From positions 62,001-126,000 of the forward strand of contig NZ_BOQN01000010.1 of the NCBI RefSeq assembly GCF_018332695.1: a DNA stretch of 64,000 nt. Direction: 5' to 3'. The notes under the pieces were generated by a model that was given only the letters and a program-made list of their open reading frames with translations, ran no database searches and had not been told where the DNA came from. The position numbers were made by a program, and so were the translations under genes. Shown here one piece after another: positions 8,802-17,697 of the stretch (the stretch's first letter is position 1; every line of letters starts with the position of its first letter). The stretch is from Paractinoplanes toevensis. Lineage in GTDB: Bacteria; Actinomycetota; Actinomycetes; Mycobacteriales; Micromonosporaceae.

Positions 8802-10691
8802 TCAGGCGCGGGCGGTGTACTTCGTGCTCGTCACGTTGGTGCCGCTGGGGGTGGTGACCGTGACCAGGTAGGTGCCGGCCGCCGTGGCCGGGACCGTCAC
8901 CTGCACCTTGGTGTCGGAGAGCACCTGGAACGGGACCTCGGTGGTGCCGACCTTCACGCTGGTGGCCCCGGTGAAACTGGAGCCGGTGACGGTCACGACC
9001 GCGCCCTTGGTGGCCGAGCCGGCCGCCGGGCTGAGCGAGCTCACCGTCGGCGCCGGGGCGACGTAGGTGATGCTGATCGGGGCGGTGCTGCCGCCGGCCG
9101 CCTTGATCACGACCGGGACGGTTCCGGCGGCGTGGGCCGGGACGGTGAGCTTCACCTGCGTGTCCGAGATCCGGCTGACCGCGGCGTTCTTGCCGTCGGC
9201 GGTGGCGGTGACCGTGCCGACGAACGACGTACCGGTCACGGTGAGCAAGGTGCTCGTCTTCGTGGTGACCGTGGTGGCGCTCGCCGACGTCACGGTCGGC
9301 GCGGCCGGGGCGATGTAGGTCAGCGGCAGCGAGACGGTGCCGCCGGCCGTGGTGACGGTGACGTCGGCCGAGCCGGCCGGGCGGACCGGTGCGGTGAGGG
9401 TCAGCGACGTCGCGGTGACGTTGCGGGTGCTCGCGGCCACGCCGCCCACCTTGACCGTGGCGCCGGTGAGGTTGGTGCCGGTCAGCGTGATCACGGTGCC
9501 GCCGAGGGTGGTCGCAGTGGCCGGCGTCAGCAGGGTCAGGGTCGGTGCCGGGGTGGCGTAGGTGAACTTGTCGGCGGTGACCACGGCGCTGGTGCCGGCG
9601 CTGGTGGTGACGGTGACGTCGACGACCGAGCCGATCTTCTGGCCGGCCGGGACGACCGCGGCGATCGCGGCGGCACCGGCGTCGGTGGTGACGTTGGTGA
9701 AGTCGGCGGCGACGGTCCCGAAGCTGACCTTGGTGGCGCCGGACAGGTTGGTGCCGGTGACGGTGACGGTCGTGCCGGCCGCCGCCTTCGCCGTGGACAG
9801 GCCGGTGACCTTGGGCGTTCCCACGGTGGCCTGGCCCTTGTCGGAGACCCCGGCGACGGTGTAGCCGGCCAGCACGCTGTTGTTCACGAACGACCAGGCC
9901 AGCTTGGCGTCGCCCGAGCTGCCCCAGCGGGTGCCCCACGAGTTGCGGATGATCAGGCCGGTCGAGTCGTAGCCGTACGCGGTCACCTGGTGGTAACCGC
10001 GCAGCGCGCCCGAGGTGCTGCTGTAGGCCGTCATCGAGTTGATGGCGTCGAAGGCCGAGTACACCGGGATGGTGATCGACACCGGTGTCCCGTCGGCGAG
10101 CGACTGCTGGATCGCGGTCTGCGCCTTGGTGCCGCCCTGCACGCCGGAGAACAGCGTGGTCCAGCCGGTGAGCTTGTAGTTCGCCGCGTTGGCGATCTGG
10201 TCGGCGGTGGGCCGGACGCTGTAGTTGGTGGTGCCCTGCCAGTAGTCGGCCTGGGTGTCGATGCCCTCGGTCTGCTCGTTGCGCAGCGCGGCCGACACGG
10301 ACAGGCCGGTGTTCGGTCCGGGCGTGCCCTGGACGGTGCGCATGTAGAGGTAGAGGGGCGCGTAGGGCACGCCGGCGCCGACGATGCCGCGGGCGTAGTA
10401 GCCGCTCAGGCTGTACCCGATCGACCAGGCCACGCACGAGCCGACCTGGCCCTGGTCACCGACGGCGGGCGCGCCCGCCCGCAGGTCGACGCCGGCCGGC
10501 AGGGTGCCGAGTGCACGGATCTTGAGCTTGGCCGCGACCTTCGCCGTGGGTGCCAGCGCTCCGGTGGGGTGGACGGTGCCGGAGGTGCGGGTGGCGGCGG
10601 CGGCCGGCAGCGCCGGTAGCGCGACCAGACCGGTGGCGACGAAGGCCGCCGCCAGGAAACCGTGGCTGACGGGACGGGTCTTGCGACGCAT
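8802..10691 (-). CDS. Secreted papain-like (C1) cysteine protease with four IPT/TIG domains
   Basis: The protein has 629 residues. A Sec signal peptide (about 1-33, ending AAAA) is followed by a C1-type peptidase domain (about 68-285). Its oxyanion Q80 and catalytic C86 are in DQGQVGSCVAWS, H234 in GYHQVTAYGYD and N250 in RNSWGTRWG, so the full papain set is present. From about 293 to the end run four immunoglobulin-like IPT/TIG modules of ~80 residues, each starting P-x-V/L followed by a GTxVTVTGTNL-type core. The modules probably anchor or extend the protease toward polymers or the cell surface. GGAAGGAG precedes ATG 10691. Substrate unknown. Confidence 0.88.
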   Translation of the reverse strand: MRRKTRPVSHGFLAAAFVATGLVALPALPAAAATRTSGTVHPTGALAPTAKVAAKLKIRALGTLPAGVDLRAGAPAVGDQGQVGSCVAWSIGYSLSGYYARGIVGAGVPYAPLYLYMRTVQGTPGPNTGLSVSAALRNEQTEGIDTQADYWQGTTNYSVRPTADQIANAANYKLTGWTTLFSGVQGGTKAQTAIQQSLADGTPVSITIPVYSAFDAINSMTAYSSTSGALRGYHQVTAYGYDSTGLIIRNSWGTRWGSSGDAKLAWSFVNNSVLAGYTVAGVSDKGQATVGTPKVTGLSTAKAAAGTTVTVTGTNLSGATKVSFGTVAADFTNVTTDAGAAAIAAVVPAGQKIGSVVDVTVTTSAGTSAVVTADKFTYATPAPTLTLLTPATATTLGGTVITLTGTNLTGATVKVGGVAASTRNVTATSLTLTAPVRPAGSADVTVTTAGGTVSLPLTYIAPAAPTVTSASATTVTTKTSTLLTVTGTSFVGTVTATADGKNAAVSRISDTQVKLTVPAHAAGTVPVVIKAAGGSTAPISITYVAPAPTVSSLSPAAGSATKGAVVTVTGSSFTGATSVKVGTTEVPFQVLSDTKVQVTVPATAAGTYLVTVTTPSGTNVTSTKYTARA

Positions 10692-10823
10692 CCGTGCTCC
10701 TTCCGGGGCCGCGCCCCGGGGATGGGGACGGCGGCCCGAGGGGTCGATTCGTGCCGTGATCTTCGGCAGCGGCCGTTGATCTTGAACGGAATCGACGGGA
10801 GCACTTCGGTTGCAGGAGAGGTT

Positions 10824-11246
10824 CTAGGCCACGGCGGGGACCTCCGCGCGGTCCCGGCGCCACAGCGCGTCGACCGACCACGGTCCGGCGCCGACCACCG
10901 CGATCGCCAGGAACGACCACGCGTACAGCGCGGCCTCGGCCCCGCCGTTCTGGGTCGGCAGCAGGGCGTGCGGCTGGTGGACGACGAAGTAGGCGTACGC
11001 CATGGAGCCGGACGCGAGGACGGCCGCCGGCCGGGCGAAGAGGCCGGCCATCACCAGCAGCCCGCAGACCAGCTGGATGAGCCCGGCCCACCAGCCCGGC
11101 CACTGGCCCATCGGCAACGCCTCGCCCTTGCCCTGGTTGCCACCGAAGACGCCGAAGACCGTGGCGGCGCCGTGCAGCGTGAAGAGCAGGCCGACGACGA
11201 TGCGGAAGAGCGACCAGACCGGCCCAACATATTTATGAGTATCCAT
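10824..11246 (-). CDS. DoxX-family membrane protein
   Basis: The protein has 140 residues and four predicted membrane segments: LFRIVVGLLFTLHGA, LIQLVCGLLVMAGLFA, AVLASGSMAYAYFVV and ALYAWSFLAIAVVGAG. The FRIVVGLLFxxHG start and the GLFARPAA loop are typical of DoxX. In mycobacteria DoxX takes part in a membrane oxidoreductase complex with SodA; in most others the role is unknown. ATG 11246 was chosen over a start four codons upstream because it sits closest to the iron-box promoter. No Shine-Dalgarno is visible, so the mRNA may be leaderless. It stands alone. Confidence 0.85.
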   Translation of the reverse strand: MDTHKYVGPVWSLFRIVVGLLFTLHGAATVFGVFGGNQGKGEALPMGQWPGWWAGLIQLVCGLLVMAGLFARPAAVLASGSMAYAYFVVHQPHALLPTQNGGAEAALYAWSFLAIAVVGAGPWSVDALWRRDRAEVPAVA

Positions 11247-11261
11247 GCGGAGACACACTAA

Positions 11262-11280
11262 TTAGGTACGCCTAACCCGT
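11262..11280 (-). promoter_or_regulatory. Candidate DtxR/IdeR (DmdR) iron box
   Basis: TTAGGTACGCCTAACCCGT on the plus strand reads ACGGGTTAGGCGTACCTAA on the minus strand. That matches 14 of 19 positions of the actinobacterial iron box TTAGGTTAGGCTCACCTAA, with the core half-sites intact. It lies 16 bp upstream of the doxX-like start, where a repressor would block transcription. Pattern evidence only. Confidence 0.5.
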
Positions 11281-11455
11281 TCAAGGCGTGGCACCTTGCC
11301 CGGATATTTCGGAGATATTGCTGCCGCAGGTGACGGGCGGCATCTCAGAAGTTACTCAGAGTCTGTGGCATTCGACACAGTGGAGGGTCTGCATAGATCG
11401 AACTACTCCGATATGTTCGGCGGGACCAAGCCAAAAGCGATGGAAGGACTCTCCC

Positions 11456-12943
11456 GTGCGACGACTGCTCGTGGCGATGGCCGCCACAGCGTTGATCCTG
11501 GGCGCGACCGGCGTGGCGGCCCAGGCCGCCCCCGCTCCGGGTGGTCCGGGACTGGGCGACACCTATTTCCCGGACTACGGCAACAGCGGCTACGACGTCG
11601 GCCACTACGACATCCGGCTGCGCTACACCCCCAGCACCGACAAGCTCACCGGCACCACCACCATCCTGGCCACCGCCACCCAGGACCTGAGCCGCTTCAA
11701 CCTCGACTTCGTGCTCGACGTCGCGTCGATCTACGTGAACAACCGGCCGGCCACCTTCGCCCGCGAGGGCGACCACGAACTGGTCGTCACCCCGGCCCGG
11801 ACGATCGCGGCCGGCGGTGCCATGACCGTCGTCGTGCAGTACTCGGGTGTTCCGTCGACCAAGGTCGCGGCCGGCTTCACCGCCTGGACCAGGACGGCCG
11901 ACGGCGCCCTCGCCATCGGCGAACCGGAGATCGCCTGGTGGTGGTTCCCGAGCAACGACCACCCGCTGGACAAGGCGACGTTCGACGTCTCGGTGTCGGT
12001 GCCGACCGGGGTGGAGGCGATCAGCAACGGCAGCATGCCGCGGCCCCCGGTCCAGGAGACGCTCGGCTACACCCGGTGGAGCTGGCGGTCGCTGAAACCG
12101 CAGGCCACCTACCTGACGTTCCTGACCGTCGGCCAGTACGACATCACCCAGGACACCACCGCGGACGGCCAGACCGTCTACAACGCCTACTCCCAGCTGC
12201 TCAGCCCGGAGTGGCGGGACGGCGCGCAGGCCAGCGTGGAGCGCACCGCCGAGATCACCGACTGGGAGAGCACGCTGTTCGGCCCGTGGCCGTTCGAGGC
12301 GCGCGGCGGCGTCGTGCTGCCGCCCGGCTCGATCAGTTTCGCCCTGGAGACCCAGACCCGCCCGAACTTCGGTGCCTCGTTCTTCCGCCGCGGCGCCAAC
12401 ACGTCGGTGGTCGTGCACGAGAACGCCCACCAGTGGTTCGGTGACTCGGTGTCGGTGGCCGACTGGCAGCACATCTGGCTGAACGAGGGCTTCGCCAGTT
12501 ACGCCGAGTGGCTGTGGTCGGAGAAGAACGACGAGGGCACGGCCCAGGAAATCTTCGATTACCTGTACGCGACGTACCCGGACGACGCCTCGATCTGGAC
12601 CACCGCTCCGGCCGATCCCGGCACCGCCGAGCTGTTCGGCGACGCCGTCTACGACCGCGGCGCGATGACCCTGCACCAGCTGCGGGTGGCCGTCGGTGAC
12701 GACGCGTTCTTCGAGATCCTGCGAACCTGGACGGCCGAGCAGCGCTACGGCAACGGCACCACCGCCGAGTTCACCGCCCTGGCCGAGAAGATCTCCGGCC
12801 AGGACCTGGACGCCCTGTTCCAGGCGTGGCTCTACACCCCGGCCAAGCCGGTGCTCGCCTCCCTGGCCAAGAAGGCCACGCCGGCGATGCCGAAGTCCTG
12901 GGCGCAGATCAGCCGGACCCACGCCCTGCTGCACGAGCACTGA
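11456..12943 (+). CDS. Secreted M1-family metallopeptidase, short form
   Basis: The protein has 495 residues with a Sec signal peptide ending near AQAAPA. The gluzincin motif HENAH (321-325) is followed after exactly 18 residues by the third zinc ligand E344 in LNEGFASYAEW. The exopeptidase motif is the variant SISFALETQT instead of GxMEN, which occurs in this short actinobacterial branch lacking the large C-terminal helical domain. It probably removes N-terminal residues from extracellular peptides. GTG 11456 was chosen for the GGAAGGA 7 nt upstream and the clean signal peptide; earlier codons are unlike coding sequence. It is followed after 10 bp by an M14 gene. Confidence 0.92.
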   Translation: MRRLLVAMAATALILGATGVAAQAAPAPGGPGLGDTYFPDYGNSGYDVGHYDIRLRYTPSTDKLTGTTTILATATQDLSRFNLDFVLDVASIYVNNRPATFAREGDHELVVTPARTIAAGGAMTVVVQYSGVPSTKVAAGFTAWTRTADGALAIGEPEIAWWWFPSNDHPLDKATFDVSVSVPTGVEAISNGSMPRPPVQETLGYTRWSWRSLKPQATYLTFLTVGQYDITQDTTADGQTVYNAYSQLLSPEWRDGAQASVERTAEITDWESTLFGPWPFEARGGVVLPPGSISFALETQTRPNFGASFFRRGANTSVVVHENAHQWFGDSVSVADWQHIWLNEGFASYAEWLWSEKNDEGTAQEIFDYLYATYPDDASIWTTAPADPGTAELFGDAVYDRGAMTLHQLRVAVGDDAFFEILRTWTAEQRYGNGTTAEFTALAEKISGQDLDALFQAWLYTPAKPVLASLAKKATPAMPKSWAQISRTHALLHEH

Positions 12944-12953
12944 GGGGAGTGCG

Positions 12954-15023
12954 ATGTCACCACGGAATCGCTGGGTAGCGGCGCTCTCCGCTGCCCTTCT
13001 CACCGTCTCACTGACGCCGGCTTCAGCCGGCGCCACACCTAGAGCCGGCGCCACACCCGAAGCAGCCACCGTCACGCTGGGCGATGCCGAGCACGCCCTC
13101 ATCCGCTTCCGGCTTCCCGACGAGGCCGCGTTGCAACGGCTCGTCGCCGAGGGCGCCGACATCGCCGCCCGGCCACGCACCTCGGCCGATGGTGCCGTCC
13201 TCGCCGACCTGGTGGTCGACAACGCGCAGCTGGCCGCGCTGACCGGCGCGGGCGCCCAGCCCGTCCAGGTGATCCAGCGGGAAGGCGATGCGGCCGGTCC
13301 GGCCGCACCGCAGCGGCTGGCCGCCGACACGCTGCAGTTCCTGCAGGCCTACTGGTGGACGACCGGCGGGCGCACCTTCCTGCAGACGCAGGTCGCGACC
13401 ACGGCGACCGACGATCCGGACGTCGAGATCACCGTCACCTGGACCACCGCCGACGGGGCCACCGGCTCCTATCAGCTGGTTCGTTTCGAGGATTCCGGTG
13501 AATACCAGTACCACTACGCGCTTCCGCAGCCGCTGCCGGCGAAACCGGTCTCGGTCGTGGCCACCTCGAGTCTCGGCGGAAAGAGCCGCGCGGTCACTCC
13601 GGCGGTCTGGCCGAACGCCACACCCCCGGCCACACCGACCGGCTATCAGAAGGATTTCGTCGACGCCTACATGACGCCGGCGGACGTCTCGGCGCGCATC
13701 AAGCGACTCAAGAGGCAGTACCCGAAACTGGTCGACGTTCTCAATCTGCCGAACAAGACCCAGGGCTATCGGCGTACGGCGGTGGCCTATCTGGGTGACC
13801 CGAACGCGGCGGCCGTGGTGGTCGAATCGGTGAAGTTCGGCGATCAGGGAATGAACGGCGTCCAGGTGAAGACGGTCGATCCAGGGCAGGCGAATCGGCC
13901 GCTGTCCGCGGCGTACCGGGATCGGGTTCTGACCTTGACCTTGGCCACCGATGCCGGCGGCAAGGTGATCAGCTCGACCGACGACGTGGCCGCTTTTATC
14001 TCGGCGAAGTATCCGCAGCGGTTCCAGGCCTCCGTCGAAAGCGGCTCGGCCGGGTTGCCGATGCCGGTGGCGGGACCGGTTCGGCTGGACGACGGGCTGA
14101 AAGGCACCGAAGTCTCCGAGAAACCGTGGACCGTGCAGGCGTTGCGGATCGGCGCGGTGCGGGACGGCTCGAAGATCGGGGTGCTCGCATACAGCCAGGA
14201 ACACGCGCGGGAATGGGCCACCCCGCTGGTGACACTCGAATTCGCCGAACGGCTGCTGGCCAATTACGCGACCGACCCGGCCACCAAGCGGCTCGTCGAG
14301 ACGGTGGACATCTTCGTGATTCCCACGGTGAACCCGGACGGCGCGAACTACTCGTTCAACGACTTCAACTTCCAACGAAAAAACCTGGTCAATCACTGTA
14401 CGGGCACCAGCCGTGACCCGCGCTACCGCGATTCGTGGGGCGTCGACGTGAACCGCAACTACGCGGTCGGCTCCTATTTCGACGGTTACGTGGGTGGCAG
14501 CCCGAACTGCCTGTCCGGCACGTACGCGGGCACCGCCGAACTGTCCGAGGCAGAGAGCGGCAACGTGATCGCCCTGGCGAGCGCGCACCCGAACATCAAG
14601 TTCGCGCTGAACGTGCACAGCTACGGCGGCTACTTCATGTGGCCGCCGGGCGCCTACCGGGCGGACGGGCGGGTCACGCTGCCGCGGCCGTCGATCGACG
14701 AGTCGAAGTTCTTCCTGGACAGCGCGCGCCGCATCGTCGGGGCGATCTCGGCCGAGCGCGGGACGGTGACCTGGCCGTCGTACACCGGGCCGGTCGCGGA
14801 CGTGCTGTACTCGGCGGCCGGCAACTCGGCCGACCAGCTCTACTACGACCTGGGCATCGACGCCTGGGACTTCGAGATCGGCAACGACATCTGGAACGAC
14901 ACGACCCAGGAGTGGGAGGGTGTCGGCTTCCAGCCGCCGTACGACGAGGCGCACGCCGAGTCGCAGGAGTACGCCGGCGGCCTGGTCGAGTTGGTGCGGA
15001 TAGCCAGCGAGCAGCAGCAGTGA
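12954..15023 (+). CDS. Secreted M14-family zinc carboxypeptidase
   Basis: The protein has 689 residues with a signal peptide (MSPRNRWVAALSAALL..., cleavage near ASAG). The classic M14 set is complete: HAREW at 417-421 (zinc ligands H417 and E420), NPDG, DVNRNY, the third zinc ligand in LNVHSYGGY, and the catalytic glutamate in DFEIGND near the C-terminus. The ~290 residues between the signal peptide and the DAYMTPADVSARIKRL start of the catalytic domain include a beta-rich pro-region. It follows the M1 gene by 10 bp with GGGGAG before the ATG. The pair gives amino- and carboxypeptidase activity from one transcript. Confidence 0.94.
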   Translation: MSPRNRWVAALSAALLTVSLTPASAGATPRAGATPEAATVTLGDAEHALIRFRLPDEAALQRLVAEGADIAARPRTSADGAVLADLVVDNAQLAALTGAGAQPVQVIQREGDAAGPAAPQRLAADTLQFLQAYWWTTGGRTFLQTQVATTATDDPDVEITVTWTTADGATGSYQLVRFEDSGEYQYHYALPQPLPAKPVSVVATSSLGGKSRAVTPAVWPNATPPATPTGYQKDFVDAYMTPADVSARIKRLKRQYPKLVDVLNLPNKTQGYRRTAVAYLGDPNAAAVVVESVKFGDQGMNGVQVKTVDPGQANRPLSAAYRDRVLTLTLATDAGGKVISSTDDVAAFISAKYPQRFQASVESGSAGLPMPVAGPVRLDDGLKGTEVSEKPWTVQALRIGAVRDGSKIGVLAYSQEHAREWATPLVTLEFAERLLANYATDPATKRLVETVDIFVIPTVNPDGANYSFNDFNFQRKNLVNHCTGTSRDPRYRDSWGVDVNRNYAVGSYFDGYVGGSPNCLSGTYAGTAELSEAESGNVIALASAHPNIKFALNVHSYGGYFMWPPGAYRADGRVTLPRPSIDESKFFLDSARRIVGAISAERGTVTWPSYTGPVADVLYSAAGNSADQLYYDLGIDAWDFEIGNDIWNDTTQEWEGVGFQPPYDEAHAESQEYAGGLVELVRIASEQQQ

Positions 15024-15029
15024 CGGCGG

Positions 15030-15054
15030 AGGGGGCGGGCGTGGCCCGCCCCCT
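15030..15054. terminator. Bidirectional hairpin between convergent genes
   Basis: AGGGGGCGGGC and its reverse complement enclose a GTG loop (11 bp). It lies in the 43-bp gap between the M14 stop and the stop of the convergent isomerase gene, so it can serve both strands. Confidence 0.8.
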
Positions 15055-15066
15055 TCGGTCACACCG

Positions 15067-16074
15067 TCAGGACGACGAGGAGAAGGCGGCGTCGAACGCG
15101 GCGCCGGGTGCGTCGAAGGCCAGCCGGCGCACGAACTGCAGTGCCTCGGGCGCCCCGACCAGGCGGTCCATCCCGGCGTCCTCCCATTCGATCGAGATCG
15201 GGCCGTCGTAACCGATCGCGTTCAGGGCCCGGAAGCAGTCCTCCCACGGCACGTCGCCGTGCCCGGTCGACACGAAGTCCCAGCCGCGCCGCAGGTCGGC
15301 CCAGGGCAGGTGGGAGCTGAGCCGGCCGCGCCGGCCGTCGCCGGTGCGGACCTTCGCGTCCTTGCAGTCCACGTGGTAGATCAGGTCCTTGAACTCGAGG
15401 ATGAAGTTGACCGGGTCGAGGTCCTGCCACACGAAGTGCGACGGATCCCAGTTCAGCCCGAACGCCGGCCGGTGCCCGATGGCGTCCAGCGCTCGGCGGG
15501 TGGTCCAGTAGTCGTACGCGATCTCGCTGGGGTGGACCTCGTGCGCGAAGCGCACTCCGACCTCGTCGAACACGTCGAGAATGGGGTTCCACCGGTCGGC
15601 GAAGTCCTGGTAACCGCGGTCGATCATGGCCGGCGAGGCGGGCGGGAACATCGCCACGGTGTGCCAGATCGACGACCCGGTGAAGCCGACGACGGTTTGC
15701 ACACCGAACCGGGCGGCCGCCCGCGCGGTGTCCTTCATCCGCTCGGCGGCCCGGGTCCGCACCCCTTCCGGATCGCCGTCGCCCCAGATCACGGCGGGCA
15801 GGATGTCCTGGTGGCGCTCGTCGATCGGATGGTCACAGACCGCCTGGCCGACCAGATGGTTGGAGATCGCGAACACCTTCAGGTTGTGCTTCTCCAGCTG
15901 CGCGCGCTTGCGGTCGAGGTAATCGGGCTCGGCGAGCGCCCGGTCGACCTCGAAGTGATCACCCCAGCAGGCGATCTCGAGTCCGTCGTAGCCCCACTCG
16001 GCGGCCAGCCGGCACACCTCGTCGAAGGGCAGATCGGCCCACTGGCCGGTGAAGAGCGTGATGGGTCGGGCCAT
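15067..16074 (-). CDS. Sugar phosphate isomerase/epimerase (xylose-isomerase-like TIM barrel)
   Basis: The protein has 335 residues and belongs to the AP_endonuc_2 TIM-barrel superfamily. Metal-ligand stretches typical of the family are visible: [33 protein letters not shown] (E), [20 protein letters not shown] (D and H), HVDCKDAKV (D/K) and [10 protein letters not shown] (final E). Relatives isomerise or epimerise sugars, inosose or ketoacids with a divalent metal. GGGGAG lies 9 nt before ATG 16074. It is last in the minus-strand carbohydrate region, after the EboE-like gene, and probably acts on the same imported sugar. Substrate unknown. Confidence 0.88.
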   Translation of the reverse strand: MARPITLFTGQWADLPFDEVCRLAAEWGYDGLEIACWGDHFEVDRALAEPDYLDRKRAQLEKHNLKVFAISNHLVGQAVCDHPIDERHQDILPAVIWGDGDPEGVRTRAAERMKDTARAAARFGVQTVVGFTGSSIWHTVAMFPPASPAMIDRGYQDFADRWNPILDVFDEVGVRFAHEVHPSEIAYDYWTTRRALDAIGHRPAFGLNWDPSHFVWQDLDPVNFILEFKDLIYHVDCKDAKVRTGDGRRGRLSSHLPWADLRRGWDFVSTGHGDVPWEDCFRALNAIGYDGPISIEWEDAGMDRLVGAPEALQFVRRLAFDAPGAAFDAAFSSSS

Positions 16075-16272
16075 GGTGTCTAACTCCCCTGCTCGCAGCC
16101 GTCATCGGCGGGCGGCGAGGGAGGGCCGACCTTGGGTCGGCACCACCGGCAGGCGTTCCGGCCGCGCCGGGTTTGCGCCTCCCGGGGCGGCCCGCCGAGC
16201 GGCGGAGCCGAACCCGACTCTATCGCCGCCACCGGGCCGGGCGCGAGGCCGCGGAGCGGCGGCCGATCGCGG

Positions 16273-17223
16273 CTATCGCACCGGGCAGGGTTCGTTCTCC
16301 GGCGCGAGGCCGAGGGCGGCCAGCTCGGCCAGGAGGTACGCCACGTCGGCCGCGATCTGCTCGGGGGTCGGGTCGGGGTAACGGGACAGCAGCGTGAGGT
16401 ATTCGGTGAGGGGCCCGGCGGCACCGAAGACCTGGCGCAGGGCGGTGCGCCATGGTTCGGTCGTGCCGCCGGGCACGGCGGTGAGCCGGACTTCGATGAT
16501 CGAAAGCCCGGCGTCGGTGAGCGACTCGATGCCGGCGGCCGGGTCGGCCCAGTTGCGGGCGACGTGGCCGAGGTCGAGGCAGACACCGAGGCGTTCCCGG
16601 TCGATGCGGCTGAGCGCGGCCACGGTCTGCTCGGGAGTGTCGAGCACGAAGCCGGGGGCGGGCTCGAAGCCGACCCGGACCGCGCGCCCGTTCTGCCAGG
16701 CCAGATCGGCCAGGCCGGCGGTGAGCCGGCGCAGGATGCCGAGGCTCGCCTTGTCGGACGCCTCGGCCCAGCCGGACCGCGGGCCGAAGCCGATGGTGCT
16801 GACCGCGCCCCGGACCGCTTCGGCGTCGAGCAGGTCGAGCAGGATGCGGGCGAGGTCGAGGGTGTACTCCCGGCGGGCCGGTTCGGTCCAGGCCGGCTGA
16901 GTTTCCGTGGCGGCTTGGGTTTCCGTCGCGGGCTGCTCGCCGCCGCCCTCACCGAAGGGCGCCCCGCTCAACGTGACGACCTCGAGGCGGCGGGCGTCGA
17001 GTTCGGCACGAAGCCGGGTGCGGGCACGGCTCTCTACGGCGAGGGCGGCGGCGAGTGCGGGGGGAAGCCAGAGGTTGACACCGAGCAGGTCGACGCCGAG
17101 TCGCGCCCGGACGGCCCCATAGGTGTCGAGCCGCCCGACGATGCCCGGTAGATTGCTCACCGGTCGCGGTGCGATCTCACAACTCAGGTGCACGATCCGG
17201 CCGGAAGGATGTCTCAGCCGCAT
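16273..17223 (-). CDS. EboE-like TIM-barrel protein
   Basis: The protein has 316 residues. The opening MRLRHPSGRIVHLSCEIAP, then VRARLGVDLLGVNLWLP, VVTLSGAPFGEG and GVCLDLGHVA look like the EboE family ('metabolite traffic protein'), a xylose-isomerase-like TIM barrel. The usual YCTNVHP stretch is altered here to LSCEIAPRP. Other ebo genes (UbiA-like eboC, eboD and so on) are not in the window. GGGGAGGA precedes ATG 17223. Residues about 103-125 are a low-complexity insert (EGGGEQPATETQAATETQ). It may be a plain sugar isomerase rather than a true EboE, since it sits next to another isomerase and a sugar ABC system. Confidence 0.65.
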   Translation of the reverse strand: MRLRHPSGRIVHLSCEIAPRPVSNLPGIVGRLDTYGAVRARLGVDLLGVNLWLPPALAAALAVESRARTRLRAELDARRLEVVTLSGAPFGEGGGEQPATETQAATETQPAWTEPARREYTLDLARILLDLLDAEAVRGAVSTIGFGPRSGWAEASDKASLGILRRLTAGLADLAWQNGRAVRVGFEPAPGFVLDTPEQTVAALSRIDRERLGVCLDLGHVARNWADPAAGIESLTDAGLSIIEVRLTAVPGGTTEPWRTALRQVFGAAGPLTEYLTLLSRYPDPTPEQIAADVAYLLAELAALGLAPENEPCPVR

Positions 17224-17697
17224 CAGAGTCCTCCCCGGACAAGCGCACCGGTGCAAATGCACGTGCATCCGCGCGTGCGTCGGCGTCCAGTATGGACCAT
17301 GCCGCCGTCGGTGATCGACGCGCGCGGGTTGGTCCGTCGCGTTGCCATGACGCCTCCATCCGTGGGGTCCCTCTACCCCCGGATACGAGCGTCATGTGTC
17401 CACAGGATCAGCGGCGTACGCACCGTGCGACGCGGTGACCGGCACCAACATGATCGAGGGGCGCCGAGAAGATCGGCGATCACCAATGTGTGCGGCTAGG
17501 GTGACCTGCCAGTAGAGATGCATCCGGGTGGCGCGGACGACCCCGGGAGAGCGCTATCTATGTGCAGCATGTGCACCTTCGGACACGCACGCGACGATCA
17601 CCCGTGCGGACGAAAGATCACCGTCGCGGGGCCGGCCCCGGCGCGGGGCGCAACCGCGCCGTTCCCTCGCCGGCTCCGCGACGGTCGTCCAGGATGG
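17224..17697. other. 474-bp intergenic region between EboE-like and dehydrogenase genes
   Basis: No convincing gene is seen. It holds the upstream region of the EboE-like gene with two adjacent palindromes (17245-17268). It also holds a plus-strand ORF starting ATG 17560 with a good GGGAGAG site and a CSMC...HPC beginning, but this ORF runs 315 bp antisense into the dehydrogenase gene and is not called. The size suggests a separate promoter for the two isomerase-like genes. Confidence 0.6.
17245..17268. promoter_or_regulatory. Paired palindromes upstream of the EboE-like gene
   Basis: GCACCGGTGC (17245-17254) and ATGCACGTGCAT (17257-17268) are perfect palindromes 2 bp apart, 22-45 bp upstream of the ATG at 17223. 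This is a likely operator or dyad for a LacI/ROK-type regulator; no regulator can be assigned. Confidence 0.35.

Noticed and set aside
10692-10823. Riboswitch (ydaO type) before the secreted protease gene
   Set aside because: I looked for the conserved blocks of known cell-wall-hydrolase riboswitches and did not find them.
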